Shown here in pieces: positions 7,831 to 15,700 of a stretch of DNA of 36,717 bases; the stretch's first letter is position 1, and each line of letters begins with the position of its first letter. Source of the stretch: Methanomassiliicoccales archaeon UBA147 (GTDB taxonomy: Archaea > Thermoplasmatota > Thermoplasmata > SG8-5); contig DAJR01000025.1 in the NCBI GenBank assembly GCA_002496385.1, positions 26,471 to 63,187 on the forward strand, in the 5' to 3' direction. Under the pieces are notes generated by a model, which was not told where the DNA came from, did no database searches, and saw nothing but the letters and a program-made list of their open reading frames with translations. The position numbers and the translations under genes were made by a program.

Positions 7831-9389
7831 TGGATTTCTATCTCGCGTGCATAATGTGGGCCGTGCTGGGAACGCTCGTCGCGGCCCTGATATCCTGTTT
7901 CCTTCCTGGCCTTCACGTGTACAACGTGATGGGCTTCGTGGTCCTGCTCTACCTGCCCATGATGGACGTCATCGAGCCATTCCACATGCTGATGTTCCTT
8001 GCCGGCATGGTCACGGGTTTCGGCATACTGTTCACCATTTCGACGATCTACTACAGCGCCCCGGACGACACGACCGCTTTCTACTTCATGCCCGGCCAGA
8101 AATACCTGATGGACGGCAGGGGCCACGAAGCCGCAATGATAACGGGCATCGGCGCGCTAATCGGGATATTCACGCTGGTGTCGATACTTCCGTTCTCCAT
8201 GGGATTCCTGGCCCTGCTGAGGGAACTGGTCAGCCCGCACACCCACTGGATCATCGGCTCAATACTCGCATTCCTGCTCATCAGCGAATGGCCCAGGGAA
8301 TACGGCAGGAGCAAGATACAGCTCTTCAACATCAGCAAGGAGCACAGGGCACAGCTGGACAAGGGCGAGATACCCGATGTGATAATCAAGGGGCTCGCAG
8401 ACAGAAAAAGAAAGCTGGGCGACGCCAAGGTCACCAAGCCGAGAAGCCACGAGTGGGAGATAAAGGACGGCAGGCGCACCTACATCGTCCACGAGATCTC
8501 CGCCAAGGGTGCCGAACCAGGCTACGAGTTCATGGTTCTGTGCGTGCTGCCCGGATGGAAGAGGATAGCCGAGGCCTACAAATCGAAAGCCGCCGGTTGG
8601 CTCACGTTCGGGCTGGCAAGCTGGCTGGGCATGCTAATTTTCTACAAGACAATAGTACCCGTTGACCGCGCCTTCCAGACCCTGATGCCCGTGTTCGTCG
8701 GGCTGTTCGCTGTCTCGGCCATCATCCTCGCCCTCATCTCCAAGGTGAAGATACCGCCGCAGCACCTCTCGAAGTCCACCGACATCAAGGGCGTGAGGAT
8801 AGCCCAGGGCGGGGGCTCGGGCTTCCTGTCCGGGATATTCGCGGCCTTCGTGCCCGCAGTCACCCCCGGGGTCAGCGGCGCGCTGGGCGGCAATGCCACC
8901 GGGATAAGGGACGACAAGGTGTTCATCATGTCGATGGGCACCAACAGGGTCGTGTATTACGTGGGCGCGCTGGCGCTCTTCCTGCTCCCCCTCCTGCACC
9001 TGCGCAGGGGCGGGATGGCGATAAACGTGAACCTGTTCTTCGTCCCCCAGACGCTCGAGCAATACCTCCTGATAACCGCGGCTATCGCGATATGCGGCTT
9101 CATCGCCTTCATCATCCTTATCTATGCCAGCAAGTTCGTGGCCAAGCTGGTCGAGAGAGTCACATACCAGACGCTGAACCTGTTCGTGCTCGTGCTGATT
9201 TTTTCGATAATATTCCTGATGACAGGCATCCAGGGGATAGCCCTGATGCTCGTGGCGACCGCGATAGGACTCGTTCCCGTCATGTGGAACTCCAGGAGGC
9301 TGAACCTCCTGGCCGTGATACTCGTGCCCATCTGGCTGAACATGGCGGGCATAGGCAGCGACATCGCGTCCCTGCTGGGATTGGTGTGA
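7830..9389 (+). CDS. TctA-like (COG1784-type) integral membrane permease
   Basis: The ATG at 7830 shares one base with the preceding TGA (TGATG), which fixes the start and gives 519 residues. The protein has about twelve hydrophobic segments in two halves separated by a charged cytoplasmic linker (about residues 150-260). Each half carries a glycine/proline-rich motif typical of TctA proteins: SCFLPGLHVYN near residue 25 and AVTPGVSGALGGNATG near 350. Bacterial TctA works with TctB and a periplasmic TctC; neither is present here, as is usual for the archaeal COG1784 branch, whose substrate is unknown. Coupling to secreted OB proteins suggests transport of something those proteins capture (inference). 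Confidence 0.75.
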   Translation: MDFYLACIMWAVLGTLVAALISCFLPGLHVYNVMGFVVLLYLPMMDVIEPFHMLMFLAGMVTGFGILFTISTIYYSAPDDTTAFYFMPGQKYLMDGRGHEAAMITGIGALIGIFTLVSILPFSMGFLALLRELVSPHTHWIIGSILAFLLISEWPREYGRSKIQLFNISKEHRAQLDKGEIPDVIIKGLADRKRKLGDAKVTKPRSHEWEIKDGRRTYIVHEISAKGAEPGYEFMVLCVLPGWKRIAEAYKSKAAGWLTFGLASWLGMLIFYKTIVPVDRAFQTLMPVFVGLFAVSAIILALISKVKIPPQHLSKSTDIKGVRIAQGGGSGFLSGIFAAFVPAVTPGVSGALGGNATGIRDDKVFIMSMGTNRVVYYVGALALFLLPLLHLRRGGMAINVNLFFVPQTLEQYLLITAAIAICGFIAFIILIYASKFVAKLVERVTYQTLNLFVLVLIFSIIFLMTGIQGIALMLVATAIGLVPVMWNSRRLNLLAVILVPIWLNMAGIGSDIASLLGLV

Positions 9390-9398
9390 GGTGACAGG

Positions 9399-10496
9399 AT
9401 GAAGGGATTCACGCATTTTCTGACCGGGATCGCGATCGCAACCTGCTTCGGCATAGCGGTGAGGGACTCGTTCGAGAACATGTCCCAGATAATCATCCTC
9501 GGCGGGATTTTTGGGTACCTGCCGGACTTCCTCGACTTCCAGGTCTCAAGGTTCCTGGAGGACTTCGATTACGAGGTTGACCCGACCCTGGAGAAGACCA
9601 TCGACCCGCAGGGCATCGCCAACATGTTCGTCGAGGCAATACACCACGCCAGGGACACGGGGAAGAAGACCAGCATCAAGTTCAACACGATGAAGCTGGG
9701 CGCGGACACATGGCGCCAGTACGGCATCATGGTGGATGCAGAGAAGAAGCGCATCGTTGTGAAGATAGGGCCGCTGGTCACGACGGGAAAGACAGCACTG
9801 CCCGGCACGGAGCCGCCGCTGAAGGAGGCCGTGGGCATCGCATACTACGACGCGGACCTCATACACACGTACGACGCATGGACATGGGCAGACATCATGA
9901 GCGGTCCGGATTATTCCATCATTCCGGAGGATGACGGCCGCCTGAGGCTCGATTTCATCGCATGGCACAGGAGATGGAGCCACAGCATCACCGCCGGACT
10001 GGCATTCGCCCCCCTCGGGCTCCTGCTCTACGTCGCCCTCAATTCCGCCTTCGCGGGCCGGTTCGTCTTCGACGCCCAGATGGCCATTATCGCCTTCATG
10101 ATATGCCTCTACGGATACTGGATACACGTGATTGTGGACCAGTTCGGCATCATGGGCAGCAACCTGTTCCCGCCCTTCACGAAGCAGCGCAGCAAAGGCC
10201 TCAGCCTGTTCCACAGCGGCCTGTCCATAGCCAATTTCGGCACGAACTGGATATCTGTTTCAGTGATACTCTACAACCTCAACTACTGGGCCTACGAGCC
10301 CGTGTTCACCACAGACCCGCTGAAGTACTTCGGCCTGACCACTGCGATACCGTTGGCTGTGCTGGTCTCAATCTACATGGCCTACAACCGGTGGGAGCGG
10401 AAGGGCAAGGAGAAGGCCGGCGAAACCGACGATGAAGCGGCTTTCCTCGAGAAGATGGACGAGATGCAGGAGTTCGGGTCCGGCAGCAACGTATGA
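9399..10496 (+). CDS. YdjM/DUF457-type membrane-bound putative metal-dependent hydrolase
   Basis: Last gene of the operon, nine bases after the permease; GGTGA lies just before the ATG. The 365-residue protein has an N-terminal membrane helix beginning with HFLTG, a PDFLD motif (about 45), a soluble insert of roughly 120 residues, then an HRRWSHS motif (about 190) and three or four membrane helices with HVIVDQFG (about 245). The conserved His and Asp residues next to membrane segments are characteristic of the YdjM/DUF457 family, which is annotated as metal-dependent hydrolases with no settled substrate. The soluble insert is unusually long for the family. The C-terminal tail is charged. Confidence 0.75.
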   Translation: MKGFTHFLTGIAIATCFGIAVRDSFENMSQIIILGGIFGYLPDFLDFQVSRFLEDFDYEVDPTLEKTIDPQGIANMFVEAIHHARDTGKKTSIKFNTMKLGADTWRQYGIMVDAEKKRIVVKIGPLVTTGKTALPGTEPPLKEAVGIAYYDADLIHTYDAWTWADIMSGPDYSIIPEDDGRLRLDFIAWHRRWSHSITAGLAFAPLGLLLYVALNSAFAGRFVFDAQMAIIAFMICLYGYWIHVIVDQFGIMGSNLFPPFTKQRSKGLSLFHSGLSIANFGTNWISVSVILYNLNYWAYEPVFTTDPLKYFGLTTAIPLAVLVSIYMAYNRWERKGKEKAGETDDEAAFLEKMDEMQEFGSGSNV

Positions 10497-10692
10497 ACAG
10501 CCGCAGAACGGCGGCTGGACGTTGATAAATCAGTAAGGTAATAAGCAGGATTTTGAAATTGGTCCCATCTGGAATTTTCGATTTTAGATTTTCGATTTTA
10601 GATTGTTGTTCACAGCATGATAATTTTCGATTTTAGATCTTAGATTTTAGATTGTTGTTCATAGCATGATGAGTTATCAATTCTTTTTGTAA
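10497..10692. repeat. AT-rich tandem repeat: two 49-base units built of GATTTTA heptamers
   Basis: Two direct units of 49 bases (10574-10622 and 10623-10671) differ at about five positions. Each consists of three heptamers (GATTTTA, GATTTTC or GATCTTA, GATTTTA), followed by a short GATTG-TTGTTC spacer and AGCATGAT. The same heptamer appears inverted at about 10786-10798. Nothing here looks coding, and the composition is much richer in AT than the operon upstream. Confidence 0.75.
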
Positions 10693-10693
10693 C

Positions 10694-10748
10694 GGGGTCT
10701 AGGGGCTTTGCTCACAAGTTGGTGTAAAGGGTCTAGGGTCTAGGGTCT
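10694..10748 (+). repeat. GGGTCTA heptamer array with conserved spacer
   Basis: A short GGGGTCTAGGGG segment, a spacer beginning CTTTG and containing TTGG, and then nearly three tandem GGGTCTA units at 10729-10748. The same two-part layout with a related spacer occurs at 25542-25593, immediately upstream of the four-helix-bundle gene. Here no such gene follows. Confidence 0.8.
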
Positions 10749-10751
10749 GAC

Positions 10752-10778
10752 GGCCTGGCTGTTATCGACAGCCAGGCC
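10752..10778. repeat. Perfect 11-bp hairpin beside the heptamer array
   Basis: GGCCTGGCTGT at 10752-10762 pairs with ACAGCCAGGCC at 10768-10778 around a five-base loop, three bases after the array. No T-tract follows, so a terminator is unlikely. The placement mirrors the hairpin at 25941-25968, which sits four bases from its own array but has an unrelated sequence. Confidence 0.8.
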
Positions 10779-10804
10779 ATCCGTAAATCTAAAATCTACA
10801 ATCC

Positions 10805-10880
10805 GTAAATCGACAATCGTTTACTTTCATTCCACCGAACACTTACCATTTCTAACAGGTTAGGCAACCCTGATTTAATC
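10805..10880. repeat. Composite repeat, middle copy: hairpin and 44-base conserved block
   Basis: A hairpin with one bulge (10805-10824) precedes a block at 10837-10880 homologous to 47-89 and to the inverted copy at about 36589-36633. The 15 bases CCGAACACTTACCAT are identical between this copy and the right-hand copy. It is separated from the second 213-base element by 27 bases. Confidence 0.7.
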
Positions 10881-10907
10881 TTTCTATCTGTGGATAGCAT
10901 ATATTTT

Positions 10908-11121
10908 TTAGTGATAAAGGCCGAGAACCCCCCGGATTTTAAGCCGGGGATGAGAGGCCATTTACACGAATATAAGTAGAAAGAAAACCGCCATGCACCG
11001 TTCAATCTACTGCATAGAAAATCAAAGCTGTCTGGCTTTGATAAATCAGGTGCATGGCCTATGATTGTAAACTTCCAGCCCTGGCAACAAACGCCAGCCA
11101 CTTTAGGGGCTGGTAGTTTAC
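10908..11121. repeat. 213-base structured repeat, copy 2
   Basis: Nearly identical to 1033-1245 and in the same orientation, with one substitution and one inserted A. All of the nested inverted repeats are intact. Here it lies between the repeat island and the 3' end of the ATPase gene on the other strand, so it is not a leader of any gene. No target-site duplication is evident. Together the two copies bracket the whole 1329-10496 operon as direct repeats. Confidence 0.85.
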
Positions 11122-11192
11122 GTAGCACGAGAAAAAGCAAAAAAACTCTGGCCAGAAAATAGAAATCATATATAAACTATTGAAGTCGCGTT

Positions 11193-12425
11193 TCAAAGGC
11201 GTTTCTTCGGCTTACCGAACATCCTCAACGGGTCCTCACAGAGGAAGTCAACCGCGTTGATGCTCCTGTGCCGTGTCTCAGCACGTCCGAACATGTGTAC
11301 CAGGATGCCCGTGCAACCGAACTCCCGCTCCGCCGAGTCCAGGGCAGCCTCTTCCCTCTCGATGTTCTGCGAAGTGACCTCATAGACGACCTGGATGGCC
11401 GTATTCGTCTCCGGAAGATATAGGTCGACCTCCCGCCCGCGCTCGTCCTTCCAGTAATACAGTCTCGGGACGTACCTCCGTATGTGTTGGACGACGGCGG
11501 ATTCCAGCAGCAAACCCCTGCTTTCCTTGTCGATGAGCAGGCCATTGTCGATGGGATATGCCTTTTTCGGGTTCTGCATCCGAACCCGCTGCGAGTGGGC
11601 GTACTTCTCCAGAGTGATGATTAGGTAGGCGTCCTCCATGTAACCGACGTATTTCCTCAGAGTTGTGTGATGAATTTTCAGGAACCCTTTCATCCTCTTA
11701 TTCGATAGCATCGCGCCCGGATTCGAGAGCACGAACCGAACGAAGTTCCTGAACCTTTCGATATCGGAAATCCTGTGCCTCATCAGGATGTCCCTCTCGA
11801 CGATGTCGCGCCTGTAATCTGCGTGTATGGCGTCGCCGGAAACCGTCGGATATGGGAAGCCGCCTTCTTTGATATATTCTCCCAGCATTTGTGTCAATCT
11901 GTCAGACGGTACGGTTCCTGGGGCCTTGACGTCGAGAAACTCCCGAAATGAGAACGGGAAAATCTCGTGGCTTCGGCTTCGGCCGGAGAGGGCCGTCGCT
12001 AGTTCCGAACCAAGCAAGCGGGAGTTGGAGCCAGTGAGGTAAACTTTGATTCTGCGATCGTGAAGCCTGCGTACCCATTTCTCCCATCCAGGCATATTCT
12101 GTGGTTCGTCCAAAAGCAGGACTGCTTTGTCGGTTTCCATCAGTGAGAGTATATTTTGAAAATCCTCAACGGACGGAATGAAACGTTCGTCCTCGAAATT
12201 GATATATTGGACATCCTTTCCTGTTTTCGTGAGCGAGTTGCCCACCTCGCACAGAATAGTGCTCTTCCCCGAACGGCGCACACCGGTGATAACCTCTATG
12301 ACCTCGAATTTCGCGCGCTCGATAAGTATGCCAAGATGTTCTCTTTCAATTAAACCAGGACGCAGAGATTGGACGGTGGCAGCCCCGTCGTTGAGTATTC
12401 TTCTCAGAGTTGAAACATCAGTCAT
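11193..12425 (-). CDS. AAA ATPase with DUF4143 domain (COG1373 type)
   Basis: A 410-residue protein of the widespread archaeal and bacterial AAA_14/DUF4143 family. It shows a Walker A motif (GVRRSGKST, about residues 47-55), Walker B (LLLDEPQ, about 105), a sensor-like LTGSNSRLL, and a C-terminal segment with a REVDLYLPE motif that resembles a PD-(D/E)XK nuclease-like core. The biological role of the family is not established; members are common in accessory regions. The start at 12425 is chosen because TATATA at 12448-12453 lies 25 bases upstream and the family's N-terminus begins near there. The longer open frame extends into the remains of a different gene. The neighbours are repeats and a gene fragment, consistent with a mobile or accessory origin. 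Confidence 0.85.
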   Translation of the reverse strand: MTDVSTLRRILNDGAATVQSLRPGLIEREHLGILIERAKFEVIEVITGVRRSGKSTILCEVGNSLTKTGKDVQYINFEDERFIPSVEDFQNILSLMETDKAVLLLDEPQNMPGWEKWVRRLHDRRIKVYLTGSNSRLLGSELATALSGRSRSHEIFPFSFREFLDVKAPGTVPSDRLTQMLGEYIKEGGFPYPTVSGDAIHADYRRDIVERDILMRHRISDIERFRNFVRFVLSNPGAMLSNKRMKGFLKIHHTTLRKYVGYMEDAYLIITLEKYAHSQRVRMQNPKKAYPIDNGLLIDKESRGLLLESAVVQHIRRYVPRLYYWKDERGREVDLYLPETNTAIQVVYEVTSQNIEREEAALDSAEREFGCTGILVHMFGRAETRHRSINAVDFLCEDPLRMFGKPKKRL

Positions 12426-12447
12426 GATAATGACATGTATCTTCAAG

Positions 12448-12453
12448 TATATA
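12448..12453 (-). promoter_or_regulatory. TATA box of the AAA ATPase gene
   Basis: TATATA centred 25 bases before the ATG at 12425 indicates a leaderless transcript and decides the start codon. Confidence 0.55.
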
Positions 12454-12542
12454 AGTTTTTCATAAGTTGCTAATGCATTAGCATCTTTTACGTTAAAGTT
12501 GCTATCATAATCGCAATTGAAGTATACCAAATCGCGCAATTC

Positions 12543-12723
12543 TGGTTGTGGATGCCTCTCCGAGCATTGTGAATATGAGTTCCATGTCGTTCATCTGGTC
12601 CCTGAGATTCTCCTTCTTCAACCCTTTCAGCTTCTGGTATTTCGTCGGTGTCATCTCGATTGTTGCCTTTGAAATCTCCGTTGTGAGTATGCTGCACTCC
12701 CGCTCGGTGCTTTTTATCCTATA
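12543..12723 (-). pseudogene. Remnant of a BRO-N/antirepressor (DinD-like) protein
   Basis: The minus-strand frame reads ILTTEISKA, MTPTKYQKLKGLKKENLRD and MELIFTMLGEASTT. This closely follows a conserved central segment of BRO-N domain/prophage antirepressor proteins, where I recall a pattern like ILTDEI...LKGLKKENLRD...LELVLNMLAEASTTEI. Only about 60 residues remain of a protein that is normally 250-300 long. The similarity stops abruptly at about 12543, just upstream of the ATPase promoter, and at about 12723, next to the end of the giant surface-protein gene. The frame is open from 12771 but has no good start. It is probably what is left of a phage-related or regulatory gene cut on both sides. 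Recognition is from memory of the family and needs a database search. Confidence 0.6.
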
Positions 12724-12781
12724 GGTTAAAAATCCTGGCGTACTCTCATACGCCAGGATTGTTGCCGGCACGATGTCCGGA

Positions 12782-15700
12782 TTAATACGTGACGGTCCAG
12801 AGGCAGTCCGAGGTCACATGTATCCAGTATGCCCTTCCCGCCTGCATCGTGACCGAGGTCAAGTCCGAGGTATCCGATATGTAGGGCGACGCTGCCAGGT
12901 ACACGGCCATCTTGTCGGCCGTTGTCGCGGAGAGCGCCGAATTGGCTGCCTCGGGGGTCGCGGACGGGTAGCTCACCAGGTTCCAGCCGGTCCGGAGGTT
13001 GATGGCGGTCGAAACAGGCGCTGCGCCTTCCACGGTCAGCAGGCTGTCGCTCCCGAGCGCGGTTATGTGCACCCACAGACCCATCGTGTTGCCGATGTCG
13101 GGAAGGTCGTTCGCGGTCCCGCCGACTCTGTATGTCTTCCAGGGGTCGGAGGGCGTGTTCGGGTTGTACCATTTCACAACGTCCCAGAGCGTTCCGCCGC
13201 CCATGTCGTCGAGCACGTCAATCACAGAGCCTGAGGCCAGCAACGGGAACGAGACGAAGTTCCATCCTATGCCGCCTGGCAGAGGTATGTCGAACGTGGA
13301 CAGCGCCACGAAGAGGACGCCGGGCGTCGGTGTGCCGGGAGTGAAATCGACATAGCTGTTATCGGTGTCAGTGGCCAGCTCGTCCCTGGAAAGGGAGAAT
13401 CCTACATCCGTCTCGACCGCGGCATTCCCTGGGACGTCCTCGCCCTCGATGCCGTATTCCATGGAGTCCACGACGCTCAGGGTGGGATTGACGAGGTAGA
13501 GCGCGTCGAAGTAACTCGGCCCTTCCAGGCCTATCTGGTCGTCGTAATTGTCATCGGTGACCAACAACAGGTTCGGGACTGCGGCATTGTCGTGGTCTGT
13601 GTACGTTTCCGAGGTCATTGTCGGGTCGTAGAGCTCGAAGTCGGGCAGCGCCCCGAAGTCCGTGAAGAAGCCGGTCGTGCCGGCATCCCCCGCAGTGATG
13701 GCAATCGTCAGCGCTTCGCCGCTGGCTATGGATGTCGAGGCGGGGAAGGTCCATTTCCTGGCCCATGTCGAGGGTTCGCCCCATAGCTGCCAGCCGCTTA
13801 TGTCAACGGCCGATGCCATGGGGTTGTAGATCTCGAGGAACTTGCTGTTGTGCACCTCGTCAACATAGATGTTCGGATTGTAATAGACCTCGCTGATGAC
13901 CAGATGCTCCCAGACCGTGTAGATGTAGGTCCCGGATGTCGGGGCTCCGTACGGGCTGTATGCGATTGTCGGGCCTGTGGCGCCGTAGATGTAATACCTC
14001 ACCACGCTTCCGGCCGCCTGTGCCGGGATCGTCCCCCTGAACAGGTTGCTGCCCAGGTTGGTCATGGCGACGTAAGTGTATGCGCCGCCGTTGACGTTGT
14101 AATACACCCTCCCTGTCGGCACGGTCGCGTCATCCCGTATCCTTGCCGTAACATCGACGGTCTGGGTTGACAACGGACAGGCAGGCGCATGTGTCACGTT
14201 GTTTATCGTCGGCGTGGTGATGGTGGCTCCCGGCGTCGGGTTGCCGATGACAGAGAAATCCGCATAGCTGTTGTCGGTGTCGGTGTGGTCGTAGTCCCTG
14301 GTGAGTGCACAGTTCTCCGGCGCTATCGCCGCAGGCTTGCCCGGTACCCAGCTGTAATCGCTGCCCCATTCCATCGCGTCGAGTATTGTGCCCTGGGCAT
14401 TGAACAGCTCGATGCCATCGTAGCCGTTGTTCAGCTTTATCTCTGTATTGCCCTCCACAAGGATCATGTTGTACTGGCCGGCAGTGACATCATCGAAGTA
14501 GTCCTGGGAATCGTACATCTCGAACCTGGGCGGGTTCTGCTCGCCCGGCTCTATCAGCTGTGCGTCGCTCCTGTAGCCGCCGACGCCGTCCTGGTAGTAC
14601 GAGTCCCTGGCGATGACGGCATACGCGCCGGCAGCCAGGCTGTAGGACGGGAAGGCCCACATGTCATAGTAATACTCGTTCTTGATGGTGAAATCCTGCA
14701 GGTTAATGGCAGCACCGGTCGGGTTGAATATCTCGATGAACTCGGATTCCTCTCCGGCCAACGGGACCGTGTCATAGGCATCCGCGTAAACCTCGTTAAT
14801 CAGTATCCTGGGCCCCACGTAGAACGAGTAATAGTGCGTGGGCGCGTCCGACGGGTCGAGGTCCTCAAGTCCGGCATCATCCAGGGCACGGATGTAGTAA
14901 TGGACATTGGTGCCGTCCGGCATCGCGGCCAGCTGGACAGAGTAGATGCCGTCGCCCGCTGCCGTGTCAGGTGCGATTCCGTCGTCCTTCATCAGAGAGC
15001 TTGTGTAGGCAGCCCCATTCACGGAGCGCCAGAGGTTCACCGCGGAAATGACTCCCACTGCATCGGTGACCTTCGCCGTCACGATGACGTTGTTCGTGCT
15101 CATCGGGCTGTTGGGCGTGTGCTTCACATTGCTGATGACAGGCGCCAGGTCGGGCAGGGCAAGCGCAGGATTGTACACCCAAATCGGCGAGGACCAGAAC
15201 TTGCTCCTGTAGGTATCGGACTGGTTGCCTCTCACATAGTAGTAATGATGGCCCTTTGCAGGCTGGTAGCCGAACTGCCAGTCCAGGTGCGCTGTCGGTG
15301 TCTGGCTCCAGGTCATTATCACCTGCCCGTCCTCGATGACCTCCACCGTGTGGAACGGGTTGGCGGCATCAAGCTCGATGTAGAATACCAGCTCGTTGCT
15401 TTCGGTGAACTCCTGGCCCATTTCATAGCCATTGACCGAGAAGTTGAGGAATATCGGGTCGAGGACAACTGGGTCTGAGGTCGGGGGATATGTTGTGTCC
15501 GCCTCATAGGCATAGAAGTTCATCGTCGCAAGTGAATTCTCGATGCTGGCCCTGGTCAGGTCCGGGGCACGGAACATGGTCATGTCTATCTTGTTGTAAC
15601 TGTTAATCTTGTTGCCCCAGTTGCCCAGGTCGTTCCTCTGCCCGGCGATTGCGCCGTAATGCCAGCCGTTCCTCAGGCCCAGGTTGTAATAGTACTCGTA

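Noticed and set aside
10752..10778. Intrinsic transcription terminator of the five-gene operon
   Set aside because: The hairpin is strong but has no following T-tract, lies more than 250 bases after the last stop codon, and sits at a fixed distance from a repeat array in a way also seen inside a coding region at 25941.
10574..11121. CRISPR array
   Set aside because: The repeats are short heptamers or two-copy units without regularly sized unique spacers, and no cas gene is present.
14189..15478. Long open frame of 429 codons on the plus strand opposite the giant surface gene
   Set aside because: It lies wholly antisense to a gene with clear domains, shows odd amino-acid composition (many Arg, Val, His and Gly) and no family resemblance. 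Long shadow frames are common opposite GC-rich genes; the same applies to 18377-19588.
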